Assembly (NCBI GenBank): GCA_023014485.1
Contig: JAJOZX010002710.1
Location: 220,001 to 284,000, forward strand
Direction of reading: 5' to 3'
Origin: Bathynomus jamesi
Lineage: Eukaryota > Arthropoda > Malacostraca > Isopoda > Cirolanidae
Length of the DNA stretch: 64,000 nt
Shown here: positions 1-11,790 of the stretch, piece after piece
How positions within the stretch are numbered: the first letter of the stretch is position 1
Layout of the letters: the number at the start of each line of letters is the position of its first letter
Position numbers and translations under genes: made by a program
Notes under the pieces: generated by a model
What the model saw: the letters and a program-made list of their open reading frames with translations, nothing else
Told to the model about the DNA's origin: nothing
The model's database searches: none

Positions 1-1214
1 TGATGTCCCACCTTCCCTGATATCTTTTTTCCATTTCTTTCATGTCTTGGTAAAACCAAGCATTTATAAGCATTTATAGGCAGTAGTTTTTAATCAAAAT
101 TTAATGAAAATTACTAACACATGTAATATGAACTATGACATTTTGTGAAAAATCTGTACGTGATGGCGAAAAGTGAATATTATTTTCGGAATCAGCATGC
201 AAAAATTACAGTATAAGTGATAAAATATTTCGGACAACAAAACCATCGCAGGCTAACTAATGCGGACCATTGTGCTAACTCTCAAATTATTATTATCGGT
301 ACCATATGGAGTCGAATCCCCGACCTCTATGTCTTCACTTTGCTTACAGGGAAGCGATGTTACCCACTGAGCCACAGGCACCGGCCTCTTATCTTTTAAC
401 ATATTCTTTCATCGCTCTTCTTTATGAATATCAATTATATCATGTGACGTAGCCTAACCTAAACTAACCATAAAATGCGTTTTAAGAGCAATAACCACAT
501 TAAAACAAACTTAAAAGGAAACAAACAATAAAGTGAGAAACTAGGAACTAGTGAGAAAATTTACTTAGGGTGGTGTCAAATCATATATGTCGTCATATCA
601 TAATAATTGTGGAATTTATTGTCATGAAAACGCTTTAATTTCCACTTACTTTCTTTAATTTGCGTTATTTTCACTCTTAATACTGATTTTACACTGATTT
701 CTGTATTCTATAAACGGGAAGCTTGGCCGCCATGGGACTCAACACAAGGACAGCATGGCAGGCAGGCATGTTTGAACGAAGGAAGGAATTTTCAAATGAC
801 GACATTTATCACTATTTACGGGTTTATTTTAATTAGGGACAGTAATAATAGCGGGGGAAAGCGAGCACGAATTCATAATTTAACACTGGATCGTGGAGGA
901 AACCTCATGTCAAATAAATTTGAAATCACAAATTACATTTCTCTAGCACCAAACGGTTTCCTTATCTTAAGGACTCCATAAACGAAATTAGTGAACAAGG
1001 TCCTTTTTAAAATCTCGTAGATCTCCTCGACAACAGTAACGGTTATGATGTTTGGGTCCATTTTAGAATAATTCTTTATAAAATTTTTATACTGTATTAT
1101 CATTCCGGTAATTTTGTTCCTTTTTATTTTTAAAATAGTTACGGTCATTATAAATCGTGAAATTACATTTTAAAATAATCATTAATAATTCATTATAAAT
1201 TTCATGTTCTAATT
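1..1214. other. AT-rich flank of Maverick element 1
   Basis: AT-rich sequence outside the first Maverick terminus. Apart from a tRNA-like segment near 300-380 I see no coding region: the ORFs are short and show no recognisable motif. The last six bases before the element (ctaatt, 1209-1214) nearly match the six after its other end (cgaatt, 23578-23583), as expected for a decayed 6-bp target-site duplication. Confidence 0.5.
297..383 (-). tRNA. Degenerate tRNA-like sequence (tRNA pseudogene or SINE head)
   Basis: On the minus strand the ends CGGTGCC (383-377) and GGTACCG (303-297) can form a 7-bp acceptor-like stem with one G-U pair. Between them lie an A-box-like TGGCTCAGTGGGT and a B-box-like GGATTCGACTCC. 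The D-arm does not pair well, the B box has an extra base and no convincing anticodon loop with U33 is visible, so this is more likely a tRNA-derived pseudogene or SINE head than a working tRNA. Confidence 0.3.
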
Positions 1215-1528
1215 AGTAGTATGGGCGAAAAATGGGAGTGCAATTGCAATCGCAATGTTGCAAGGGGGGTTATGTTGCAAATGGGGGTTTGCAACAAGGG
1301 GTGGGGATGCACCCCCCACGTTTCATAAAGGGGAGGGGGTTATGCAACAAGGGGTGGGGGAGAAACCCCCAAGTTGTATGAAGGGGGGGCTTTGGAGGAA
1401 AGGTGGGGCGGCCTCACCCCCACAAAGGGGTATACTTAACCTAAGAGAGAGAAAGGAGGAGAGTCTTTGTGGGAAAAGTTGGGACGGCCTCACCACTAAA
1501 GGGGTATAACGAACTTAAGAGAGAGAGG

Positions 1529-1564
<36 letters not shown>

Positions 1565-1679
1565 TAATGAGAGCTCAGGGAACCAACATCTGTTATATAG
1601 AAGGTCGGCGGTTGCCAGAGAGCACTACTTATTTCAATTATTTATATACAGACGGGTTACCAGATTCCGCAATTGAATT

Positions 1680-1725
<46 letters not shown>

Positions 1726-1807
1726 AATAAAAACCACGAAGGAAAGGAAACACAAAAAGGTGCTCAAGCGCTTTCGTCTAATGACTGTTTACTTTCGTGA
1801 AATAATT

Positions 1808-1858
<51 letters not shown>

Positions 1859-2125
1859 GTTGCCAGAGAGCACTATTTATTTTAAATATTTTATATGGAG
1901 GGGTTGCTAGATGTTTAATTTATTTATTTATATATATGGAGGGGTTGCCAGGTACCAATATTTATTTTAATTATTTATTATTAAAACTCGTCGTGTAAAT
2001 CCATACCATCTGAGGAAAAATAAATAAATACGAGTGGGTAGAATGCAATTGCAATGTTGCAAATGCCATGTTGATCAATGTTGCATAGGGGGTGGGGGTA
2101 TATATATATATATATATATATATAG
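1215..2125 (+). repeat. Left terminal inverted repeat of Maverick element 1
   Basis: AGTAGTATGG is followed by G-rich 'gcaatgttgcaa/ggggtgggg' sequence, a (GA)n tract, the segment ending gggaaccaacatctg, then tandem ~40-bp units containing 'ggttgccaga' and 'tttatttatttatata'. The same blocks occur in reverse order at 23577-21090. A (TA)n tract and a Penelope-type fragment (about 1719-1813) interrupt the left copy. Confidence 0.7.
1719..1813 (-). repeat. Penelope-type repeat fragment
   Basis: Nearly the same sequence as part of 29270-29440 (tgatgaataaaaccacgaag, tgctcaagcgctttcgtc), flanked by (TA)n. This copy lacks the CTGAGGA half of the hammerhead-like core seen at 29329. It sits inside the left Maverick repeat and looks like a fragment inserted into TA repeats. 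Confidence 0.4.
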
Positions 2126-2150
2126 TATATATATATATATATACACACTA

Positions 2151-3471
2151 TCAGTCAAAAGTTTAAGTACACCTACTAATTTCCAATGTTTTGCTGCTTA
2201 GCTCATGACATAAACTTCAAATGTAAACTTAACATGTACTAGAGATGAATTTGCTTACCTGGCTTTCATATTGTATGCTTCAGTGCATCTGCCCTATGCA
2301 GTGTGTTGTAACACAGAAGCTTCTTCAAAATAGCCTTCAAAATGTGTTAAGTTACGTCTAGCATGCAACCTAAAATTAATGCCATTAGCTCTGCACAAAG
2401 GTCCAAACACAGTTTAAAAGTCTTTACGCGGATAGTGTGTTTCTTCAGAAGTATAATTCATGTGGTTCAGTTATTAACATACGCTGCAGGTCTTTACATA
2501 TAAAATTCTTGCAGAGGAGCTAACTGTGTAGTTTAAGGTATATTTCTGTGTTTCAAAAGCAAAAATGGGTACCAAAGCTCCGTTAACAACAGAAAAAAGA
2601 CAGTCGATTGTAACTTTGAGAAATGGAGGCCAATCACTGAGGCAAATTGCAAAAAAATTAAAAGTTTAGTTTCTGTGAATGCAGTTGCTTTTGCCATTAA
2701 AGGGTAAGAAGAAACTGGTCAAAATAAGTACAGAAAAGGGTCAGGGCGACCAAAAACCACAATAGAGTCAGAGGACAAGTATATCCGAGTCACCAGTCTG
2801 CGCAACAGACGCCTTACAGCAGATGAAATCAAAGTCCAGCTGAACAACTCCAGAAGTACAACAGTTTCAACATCAAATGTTCAGAGAAGACTAAGAGAGG
2901 CAGGATTAAAAGGACGAACTGCAGCAAAGAAACCAATGCTGAGACTCCAAAACAAAAAGAAAAGGCTAGCCTGGGCTAAAAAACACCAAAAATGGACTGT
3001 AGAGCAGTGGAAATTTGTCCTTTGGACTGACGAATCAAAGTTCGAAGTTTTGGGTTCCAAACGCAGAGTATTTGTGCGGCGCAGAACGGATGAAAGAATG
3101 ACACAGCAGTGTGTTGTGCCAACAGTGAAGCACGGTGGAGAAAGTGTGATGGTCTGGGGATGCTTTGCAGGGGAGCAAGTTAGAGATCTCCACAAAGTCA
3201 CTGGAGTACCGAACCAACGTGGCTATCACAGCATTCTACAGCGCCATGCCATCCATCTGAACTGCGACTAGTTGGTCAACAGTTCATAATGCAGCAAGAC
3301 AACGATCCTAAACACACTTTGCTTTTGATAAATTGTCCTGATTTGTTGTTATTTAAGTTCCCATGTTTGTACTTATGAATTTGTGTCATGATAACTTAGT
3401 TAATAAATAAAAAACTTTGAAAAATCTTGAAATTTGTGAATATTTCAGGGTGTAATTAAACTTTTGACTGG
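2151..3471 (+). mobile_element. Tc1-like DNA transposon inserted in accessory gene W
   Basis: TIRs read tcagtcaaaagttta at the left and, reversed, ccagtcaaaagttta at the right. The element is flanked by TA on both sides (2149-2150 and 3472-3473). On the right it interrupts accessory gene W at a TA inside '...aaaatagTA'; the plus-strand copy of W at about 16976 shows the uninterrupted sequence. The left flank is (TA)n repeat, so the 3' end of W is lost. Confidence 0.85.
2565..3318 (+). pseudogene. Tc1 transposase pseudogene
   Basis: DDE transposase of the Tc1/mariner superfamily, which cuts and pastes the element at TA sites. The ATG at 2565 opens a typical N-terminal helix-turn-helix region; the first catalytic Asp lies in LWTDESKF (about 3028) and the second in MQQDNDPKHT (about 3289-3318). 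The frame is broken several times (a stop near 2667 and one at 3269-3271). The third acidic residue is missing because the coding region stops shortly after PKHT. It is dead, and shorter than the usual ~340 residues. Confidence 0.8.
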
Positions 3472-3472
3472 T

Positions 3473-3670
3473 ACTATTTTTGTGCCCACTTTACATTCGG
3501 TTGGGAAGTTATCTTTAAACACGGACAAAATACAATGAAAAGCACCCACAAAGAGGGCATCGTTAGCCACAACATCATCATTAAATTCAAGTTTATAAAC
3601 ACTCCTTTCCAATCGAGGGTTTATTCTTACCGATACGAGCTTTTCAATCGTGAACTCCTTCACAATGCAT
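3473..3670 (-). pseudogene. Accessory gene W, copy A (truncated)
   Basis: N-terminal half of the W protein. Residues such as FTIEKLVSVRINPRLERSVY match copy B (16770-17135) and copy C (46642-47002). The ATG at 3670 overlaps the stop of gene Y as in the other copies, but a small indel just after it shifts the frame. The 3' half is replaced by the Tc1 insertion. Function unknown; no family recognised. Confidence 0.75.
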
Positions 3671-4197
3671 AGCGGCAGTTGAAATAATCTTCTAAGTCGT
3701 AACGACAGCTGCTCATTATATAAAGAAACAATTCTTCAGGGTGAACGGTGTAGGAGATCTCAGCCCTGTACCGCTCAAGTCCTTTGTACCAAAGTTCATG
3801 ATATTTCGAAAAGTCTAAACCTTTTAAATAAGCATCCATTTCCAGACCATTCTCGTCTTGTTCAGTCCTACACTCGGTAAACCCGTCTAGCAGAGCTATG
3901 TATGCGTATTCAAGAATCGTATCAAAATAAAGCATATCCGTAACACGCGCGTCTAATATAGGCTTCAGATTGTGGAATCCGACGATTTCAAACATTCTGT
4001 CGAGGATGAATCGGTTTCGCGTAGGGACAAGAACGTTATTATCAGACACATTCTTCCATATCAGCCGTATATCAATGCATGGGTGATCGCTATTTATACA
4101 CAATGTACAAACAATGGCATATGAGGGGGTATCACTAATCTGTTCTCTTCTTGTACCTACGCCTGCAGGTATATTATTACGATCCTCACTCCACTTC
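3660..4197 (-). pseudogene. Accessory gene Y, copy A (5' end cut off by LINE)
   Basis: About 175 residues read openly from KIPAGVGTRREQISD to the C-terminal SCRYDLEDYFNCRYAL, close to copies B and C. The upstream part is separated by a 3.7-kb LINE: Y sequence ends at about 4197 and the adjoining Z sequence resumes at about 7933. It is Cys/Tyr/Asp-rich with no signal peptide or membrane segment. Function unknown. Its stop overlaps the start of W. Confidence 0.8.
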
Positions 4198-4513
4198 TGT
4201 TCACTTTTTCTGCGTCTTACCACAAGATTCAGAACAAAAAAAGAAACGAATGACCAGTCTAAGACATCAACCTCAGCAAAATAAAGCAAAATTTAGTAAA
4301 GAATTCATTCTCTTTATTCTTGATGGAAAGAAAATGCTAAAAGAACTTTTTATCAAAACATTTGAAGGACAGGACCGGAAATAATTTCATTATATACTTC
4401 CAATCCCAAAATAAACAGTACATTTTGACCAAAGATAGTAAGAAACTGATAGGAATGAGCTAAAAACCTCAACATATGTCGACAGTTAGCAGCTGACGAG
4501 GAAGCTTCTAACA

Positions 4514-4900
4514 GTGGCTGTATCCTCCAGCACGAGACACGTCAACGCGAACAGGCGACGTCAAACCGAAACATCAACGCGCTGGTGGCCAAACTTCGTC
4601 AAATCTCCGTGCAGCGGGCTGTCTACAGTTGACCAGACTGGCAGTCGACGGCCTGTTGCGTGGCACAGTCAGAGTGCCGATCGGCTCCCGCAGCCGGACC
4701 TATACCAGCATGCTATTTTTTCATTTACGGGGAGCAATTGCGTCCTCCCCGGACTACTCTTATTCTCTGTCGACATTAAGAATAATCCAGGCCCCACTAA
4801 AACTTACACATATCACCATACACAAAGAAATAGACACAATAGGACCATGAGACACACACAGAAGCATAATATTAACATATTACAATACAACGTACAGTAG
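4514..4900 (+). pseudogene. LINE N-terminal region with 2A-like motif
   Basis: This 128-codon frame carries VDIKNNPGP (4769-4795), close to the 2A ribosome-skipping consensus D(V/I)ExNPGP but with Lys for Glu. It runs into INILQYNV (about 4873-4896), the typical start of the endonuclease domain of LINE ORF2. This layout suggests the 2A motif once separated an N-terminal peptide from the EN/RT polyprotein. An in-frame stop follows at 4898-4900. Confidence 0.6.
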
Positions 4901-7900
4901 ATGGCCTCACAAACAAAATCATGCAGCTTAGGGAATTCGTACACAAACAAAACATTCACTTAGCACTTATACAAGAAACAAAACTGAAACGCACACACAA
5001 AACACCCACCATCCATGACTTCACAGCGACCGTCAAGATCGTACTGGGGGTCACGGGGTAGATTCATCACTTACATAGGTAAAAGCATTAGCTACACTGA
5101 TGCCACCCAAAACATTACAAACACAATCCAAGCAGATAACACGATAGAAATACAGGCAGTTAACATTAAAACACGCGCAAAACACAACACCACACTAATC
5201 AACATTTACATCCCACAGATAGTTCACCTCAGGTGCCAGCCAAGACAATTCACAGTTACACAATCTGGCCTCTCTCACTAATGTCATCTTCGGAGGAGAC
5301 TTCAACGCTAAAGACACTAGTTGGTGCCTGCACAACCAAAGCCACATAGCCACACAACTAAACAGACTCTTCATTCTTAACAATACAGAAGAACATACAC
5401 ACATACCACATCAAGCAGGATACTCAAACTCCTCCCCATACATAACATTCTGTTCCCTCACTCTTTGCCCCAACAGCATTAGGCACACTTACAGAAATTA
5501 CAAGAAAGCTGATTGGGAACAATTCAAAATACAGACTGAGGAACAATTCACATTAAACAGCACACCCATCATAAACATTAATACAACACTCAAGACATTT
5601 AATCAGATCATCAATAATGCAAGGAAATACATACCCAAAGGCAACATTAGGAAATATAACCCAAATTACACTAGAGAAATAGCCCACCTCATAAGGCAAC
5701 GTAACAACCTCAAACACATAACACACAAACACCACACACAGAAGCCATGAAACAGCAAATACAACAGCTCAACACAGAAATAAACAACAAACTCAAAGAA
5801 AAACAAACAGAAACATTTAGGGAAATCATAACAACACTAAACCACTCCACAGATACATCCAGGCTATAAAAGAATATAAACAACATTACCCACTCTAACA
5901 GCGGCATTCACACCTCACACGCGGCTATCTGTCGCAGCCAAAATAATATCCCAACATATACACAACAAGCTAACATTCTAGTTAATCACTACGTAAAGAT
6001 AAGTCACTTAAACAGAGACAACAACCATAAACACGCAGACAGACAAACAACCAGACACAAGAAAACCTACAGACTCGACACCACCATTAAACCCTTCAAT
6101 ACAGACCAGATCACCAACATCATCAAAAACATTAAGAATTCGAAGGCTACTGGACCCGACAACATATCTAACATACACCTTAAACACTTGGGCCCACAGG
6201 GAATACTAGCTCTCACAAACATCAGCACATATTCATACCAACACTGTATTATTCCTGATATATGGAAACAAGGTAAAATTATTACACTACTCAAACCAAA
6301 CAAGAATCCAACAGAACCAGCTTCCTATAGACTCATTAGTTTACTATGCACACCTTCCAAGTAACAGAAAGACTAATTTTAGAAATCACCAACCCACACA
6401 TACCATATCGCCTACTCAACATGGATTCAGACCTCACCACTCAACCACGACATTATTCACTAACCTCACGCAGCACATCATGGATGGCGTCAACTCCAGA
6501 CGACCAGCTCAACGTACACTATTAGCAACAATAGACATTAGTAAAGCATTTGATGCTATCCCACGCTTCCCTCTCATAAACAAAATACTCAATACAAACG
6601 TGCACAATAAAAACAAAAGGTGGCTGAGCAACTATCTTTCAGGAAGATACATGTCACATTTACTGGCAAGTCATCCAAACACAAACTTTTTCCGATCGGG
6701 GTCCCTCAAGGCTCTGTTCTCTCACCAACACTCTTCAAGTTATACATGCATGACATTCCAACACCCATAGATAACAAGCTTACCTTATCATCATATGCAG
6801 ATTACATCACTCTAACATCCACCCACAACAACATCGACACCGCTACAAATAACCTACAAACATACATAAACAGTATACAAGACTGGCTCATACACAATAG
6901 ACTCAAAGTAGCGCCCACAAAATCAACCATAACCTTGCTAACAAGCAACACAAAAGAACACCAGATAACTCCACAACTTACACTAAACAACACCAACATT
7001 CCACACACTCACAGGACCAAAATACTTGGGGTCACATACAACACATCATTATCTTTTGCAAACCACATTCAGGGCATTAAAAACAAATGTACGTCAAGAT
7101 TTAACACGCTTAGGGTACTAACAGGCACAAACTTTGGATACCAGCAGGAAGCAACATCACTCATATACAAACCATATATTCGCTCAGTTATGGACTATGC
7201 TAGCCTATGCTGGGCACCCATTATCTCAAACACACACATAAACACCTTACAGACATTACAAAACAACGCACTTCGTATCATTAAAGGATGTACTCAAACA
7301 ACACCAATAGAACACCTGCACATACAAACAAAAATACTGAAAGTTAGGGCGCATTTAGATATGAGGGGAACAAATTCATGGCAGCAGAGACAACTAACCC
7401 ACAACACCCTTGCCACTACATGTACAATCATGCACCAACACCTCGCACCATTAAAGTAGCACCAGAGAGACATTATAACCAAATACTCCATTCCATACCA
7501 CGCCCCACAGACATCACACAGTACAGAAAACACATACACACACACACCTAACCCACGAAGCACTGACACGACTCGGTCCGAATGCGGTCCTAGGTGCGAA
7601 GCCGCCACCCATTAACAGGTCAAAGATCAGCCTGAGCAGATCGAATCGAGTTAACTTAGCACGATTCCGATGTGGACATCACCCCAACTTACAGACATAT
7701 AAACACAGACTAGACAACACCACAAACGACACCTGCCACCTGTGTCAGGACACACCACAAACAACTGAACACATTATGACAGACTGTACCACTCTAGCAC
7801 AACATAGAACACAACGCAACATCACTAGTGCGCTGAACCTCTGGTCCACTCCGGAGAGGGCGATCGTTTACCTGCGTGCCGCCGGCTTGCTCGATCAGGG

Positions 7901-7916
7901 TGGGCTGATCGGCTAA
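4867..7916 (+). pseudogene. LINE ORF2: endonuclease and reverse transcriptase (broken)
   Basis: Order seen: endonuclease start (INILQYNV), GGDFNAK near 5297-5320, RT fingers with KATGPDN (about 6147), the SKAFDAIPR motif (about 6541), GVPQGSVLSP (about 6697-6726) and the catalytic box, which reads YADY instead of YADD (about 6796). The C-terminal zinc knuckle CHLCQDTPQTTEHIMTDC lies near 7735-7790. Many frameshifts and stops plus the lost catalytic Asp make it non-functional. The C-terminal CCHC-like motif is typical of Jockey/R1/I-type LINEs. Confidence 0.8.
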
Positions 7917-7937
7917 CAACAACAACAACAACTACCA

Positions 7938-8127
7938 CGAAGTCTCGATTCATCTCTTCAACACTTAAATAAACAACATTCCGTTTACGAGAGTTTGTTT
8001 GTCTACAGGTCGTTTGAAGTACATAGTTAATGACATCGGTTTTGCGCCTTAACACGCGCAATCACTTCGTCACGGACACATCATACTCATACACGGCCTT
8101 GAGAATGCTGCTCAAAGGAAGCTCCAT
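7938..8127 (-). pseudogene. Accessory gene Z, copy A
   Basis: Starts MELP at 8127 and ends in RKRNVVYLSVEEMN before the LINE junction. A TGA interrupts it about 21 codons in; copy C has a serine codon there. The end of Z overlaps gene Y in another frame in the uninterrupted copies. The closing KRNVVYLSVEEMN faintly recalls the end of PC4-type ssDNA-binding domains, but this is a weak resemblance only. Confidence 0.65.
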
Positions 8128-8438
8128 CTTATTCTATTGTGAGTAGTGCACGTCCAGTCGGCTCAAGCTCTGAGATGACTATGAGCCACAGGTGGGCGGA
8201 TCGGCTCGACGGGAGGTGTGGAGGAGTGAGTCACACCATAAGTTGACGAATCGTGTACGGTGTTGTTCCAACGTGAAAGAATCATGTGAATACCTGTATC
8301 CCATTATATTGGGCAATAGTTTAGAAATTTTTTCGGGCACATGAAGTAATATAGGTTTTAATGTTTTATCACTCCCACTCCCCAGAATGCGCACCAGACA
8401 TTTTCTTTCAGGGGGAATTTTCACGAACTAAACACATC

Positions 8439-9029
8439 TTATTCACACTCCTGGGCACTATTTGAGAGAAACATGTGCCCATATTTTCCCTTTTTGCTTA
8501 GCAAGCGATACTCGTCTCTAAATTCTATTAAAAACTCACGCAATCCTTTAGCCACAACCTCACTGCAAACCTCGTCATAATATATATTAATGTAGTGGTA
8601 AAAGTATTTGAGAGTATCCATTATGACAAGATTTACATTCTCAGCCGCAGGGTACGAGTACTCGGTATGATGCAGCATGACATAAAACCGCTTGTCACAC
8701 CACTGATCAACAAGACTCACTAACCATAACTGTTGCTTCTCTTCTGCAATTGTTTTTTCTTCCACTTCACGGTATATGTAAGCTTTTATGCAGTTTAGTC
8801 CGACAACATAGTCTATTACATCGTTTGTACCACGAAATCCTACATTGCTCTCGCCAGAATAACCGTAGAGTATTTGAACCTCTTGTTCTTCAATCTTCGC
8901 GCGGTTCAATGTAGCCTTAAGAGTCTCAAAGGAGGGTGGAATAGGGAATCTTTGAGTGTTCACCACATTTTTACACTTTATCGAATACCACTTCATAAAA
9001 GTCGAGCACGCAATATTAAAGGTAGCCAT
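8439..9029 (-). CDS. Accessory gene X, copy A (open, ~196 aa, unknown function)
   Basis: Complete open frame from ATG at 9029 (MATFNIACSTFMKWY) to a stop at 8439. Copy C (48594-48003) has the same protein with one frameshift and one nonsense codon, so this is the intact version. Mixed alpha/beta composition with conserved patches ILYGYSGE, YVMLHHTEYSY, FYHYINIYYDEV and FRDEYRLL; no signal peptide or membrane helix. It lies upstream of Z on the same strand. The homologous region behind its start runs to the (AC)n tract at about 9191, beyond which the Maverick polymerase should follow but is missing here. No known family recognised. Confidence 0.75.
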   Translation of the reverse strand: MATFNIACSTFMKWYSIKCKNVVNTQRFPIPPSFETLKATLNRAKIEEQEVQILYGYSGESNVGFRGTNDVIDYVVGLNCIKAYIYREVEEKTIAEEKQQLWLVSLVDQWCDKRFYVMLHHTEYSYPAAENVNLVIMDTLKYFYHYINIYYDEVCSEVVAKGLREFLIEFRDEYRLLSKKGKYGHMFLSNSAQECE

Positions 9030-9188
9030 CAATATTTTTCGTCTACGTGAGATTTCCTCAAATACACGTCTGAGGTCCAGGACTTGCAGCGGTCAACTGA
9101 GCACGCAGGGTTAGAGATATGCCCAGGTAGTAACAGGAGCCACGTGACCGTTCATCGATCATACAGGGGCGCAGCTAAGACTATTCCT

Positions 9189-9190
<2 letters not shown>

Positions 9191-9226
<36 letters not shown>
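9191..9226. repeat. (AC)n microsatellite at break of Maverick homology
   Basis: Pure CA repeat. Homology to the corresponding region of element 2 (48600-48770) runs up to a CA tract in both. On the far side element 2 has (TA)n and polymerase B, while this copy switches to the PPP1R15-like ORF. The repeat is a likely recombination breakpoint. Confidence 0.7.
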
Positions 9227-9227
<1 letters not shown>

Positions 9228-9984
9228 TATTTCAGATTTCTGAAGCTTGCTATCTGAAGAATCGAAACCTGAAAATCCTCTTATGCATGTGATTTCACTC
9301 ACTCTGGATACTTTTAGCAAATCTATGATGACTCCTGTTAATAAAGGCTTTATTCAATATTTAAGTTGCCATCAAGGGCGTCCTTTTGAAACTCGAAAAG
9401 TGTCTTACTTTTCTCCTGGAAACATTCCCGTTTGCTCCTTTCTTTATATTAAAATGAATAATGGATTTGTTCAATCTGTGAGTTTTCCTCCTTATGGTGT
9501 TCAAGATGAGAGTTTTGCCGCACTTTATAATAAGCCCATGGTACATCCATCCAATATTGTTGATCCATTCAATTTTTATTGCAACAAACAACCAAACTCT
9601 AGTCCTGAAAAGAAACCACACAAATTAAATCTGGAAGCTGCGGAATACATTCCGAAAACGATGAGAGATTCTGAGCTGAATTTGAAACCTAAGTCGCAAG
9701 ATATATTGGATGAAAATAAGCACTGTACAATGGATGCAGTTACTACGGGCGAGAGAGCTCCCGTTAGTTCTTAATCCGAATTTGGTCTCATAAAAGACGA
9801 AGGAACTTCTCTGAAGTCTAAAAGTGAAGATAAATTGGTTACTGTACAGTGTACAGTTTATCAATGAACCTCTTAAAATCAACCAATCATATTTACCTCA
9901 TAGTGTTATAAGTAAATCACGGTCATCATCAGATGCTGGTATGAATACTGCAAAAGTTTCGGAGCAATGTGATGTGCCTTCAAC

Positions 9985-11790
9985 AAACAAACAAACAAAC
10001 AAAACATCTTTATTGCGGATCATTCACAATCCATAGCCACTTAACCTAACATACAAGTACAATCTTCCGTATACACTGAACATAATACAAAAATAAGGTC
10101 AACATAGCCACTTAACCTAGCATACTGGCATACTGTTTGATTAATTATCTGACAATTTTATGTATACTGTTATTACATGAGACATCTTATAACACTTATA
10201 ACACTTACTATAACATAGCCACTTATTATAACACAACTTAATATGCATATATAATCTTTGCTACATTATAGAAATAAGGTATTGCAAACAGGCAGTTGTC
10301 TGAACCAAGACTGCCATATAGGTGAGAGGTACACAGTATCTGAAGACCGGACATTGTACAGTTACACATTAGAGCTGTTTTGGACCCTAGTAATGAAATT
10401 CTATATATTCTTCGGTATTAACATTTGGCTGGTAGGTAGGTTACGTGCAGTAAACTGTCACTGCACCATTTTGGATCCCTAAATAACATACGAAAAATAT
10501 TATTATAAGCAACAGAGAGTTTATTCATAGCAGTTTTTATATAGTTCCACCACAGATGGGATGTATACAATGCAGTACAGTAAGTTCTAAAACGTTAAGT
10601 TTTAACTGATTCTCAACACATACCAAATTTCCTTACTAGCATGTTACATTGTACATACAGCTTTTTACGTTGCCTCTCAATATCGAGTTCATCTCGCAGC
10701 TCGTGAGTAATTACATGACCCTGACCCATTATAGGTGAGGTCATTTTCTATACTATATTGTTCACATAATTGAGGGGTCCCGCGTCTTAAGGTACCTAAG
10801 CGCAAAAATTAAAATTCGCCAGATATCGCCTCCAAAGTTCAGTAATATTCTGGCAATAGTATCTCTGTTATTAATTGAGCTAGAACGTTCATTTTAGGCT
10901 AAATTAGAGTTCTAAGTATGCTAATGAAGATGTTGATGAGTTTTTGGAGTAGATTTTCATATTTTATAGTTTATATATATTTTTTTTAATTTTTTGATTT
11001 TCTTATTATGCCGAACTTTGGGTGCGATTTCTGGCACAGAATGATTCCACTGATTTTTTATCACTATTACTAGCACGGTGAGACATTGCTGTACACGTTG
11101 ATAGTAGTTAGAAGCCGGGTGAATAGAATAATCCACGCAATATTCAGCAATATGAGCACGAACACAGGACGCCTGCTAACAGCAACGCGAGTCTTAAGGT
11201 ACTGGCGGGATGTTTGTGTCGTGTCCCTCTCGGCGCGTGGAGCGGGTGGCCAATCAGAAAGCAGAGCGGCGTGGCTGCCGTGTTTTCATTGGCTCGCGCT
11301 CCTCCTGCTGTTCCCGCCACCTAGAGACAGAGCGTCCCACCCCGACCCCCATCACCTCCCACCAGTTGAACGGGATATTGGGGCCTTAAGACGCGCATTA
11401 CATCTGGGCGGCAGAGCCCAGCTGGCGATAGAGGTGAAAAAAGTAGTTTGCTTCATAAGGTTTTCAACCATACTTCTAGTGTCGTAAGGTCAATATAACC
11501 CAAACCACGCGATAGAGGAAGGGTGAAAGTAGTAATATCCATCAAAAACACATTTTCGCCTGTGGTGGCGCTTAGGTACCTTAAGACGCGCAACCCCTCA
11601 ATTATCTCTAATAGTACTCTCATCCCATGGGGAGAGGATGACAAAAGAACAAGGTCACCATCATACATTAAATGATTAATTTTTCCTTTCCAATGACACA
11701 ACCACTACGTGCAGTTTTTAGTTCATTGGTAAGGTCATCCATGTATGATATATACAGAAAAGATAGGGTGATTATAAGATACTAGCACCC
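9985..11790 (-). mobile_element. 5'-truncated LINE (minus strand)
   Basis: The 3' end is at 9985, with AATAAA and (TTTG)n on the minus strand. The RT end of the coding region is at 11790-11605 (FSVYI, GCVIG, then MYDGDLVLLSSSPHG, a decayed YADD box), continuing at 10768 beyond a MITE (10769-11602) that split it. The same LINE family appears at 63774-64000. It interrupts the PPP1R15-like ORF. Its 3' UTR has several GGTTAAGTGGCTATG repeats. Confidence 0.7.
10769..11602. mobile_element. TA-flanked MITE nested in the LINE
   Basis: Inverted ends read attgaggggt...gcgtcttaaggtacctaagc and the reverse complement, with TA on both sides (10767-10768, 11603-11604). An inner inverted repeat of related sequence (gtcttaaggtactgg at 11191 against ccttaagacgcgc at 11384) marks a second copy nested within it. 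No transposase. The GC-rich ORF at 11086-11487 is not a convincing gene. Confidence 0.65.

Larger units (their letters stand above)
4198..7932 (+). mobile_element. Non-LTR retrotransposon (LINE) inserted at the Z/Y junction
   Basis: Comparison with the uninterrupted copies (16204-16260, 47510-47560) places the insertion between 'ctccacttct' and 'caactaccacgaag'. The element has a ~300-bp 5' leader, an ORF with a 2A-like motif, an endonuclease/reverse transcriptase ORF and a (AAC)n 3' tail at 7912-7932, the usual signature of target-primed reverse transcription. No clear target-site duplication is visible. Codons are rich in ACA/AAC. Confidence 0.85.

Noticed and set aside
297..383. Functional tRNA
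   Set aside because: Although an acceptor-like stem forms, the D arm and anticodon loop are not acceptable; kept only as tRNA-like.
11086..11487. 133-aa GC-rich ORF with a hydrophobic stretch
   Set aside because: It lies wholly inside a TA-flanked MITE with nested inverted repeats; no homologous frame in the other arm.
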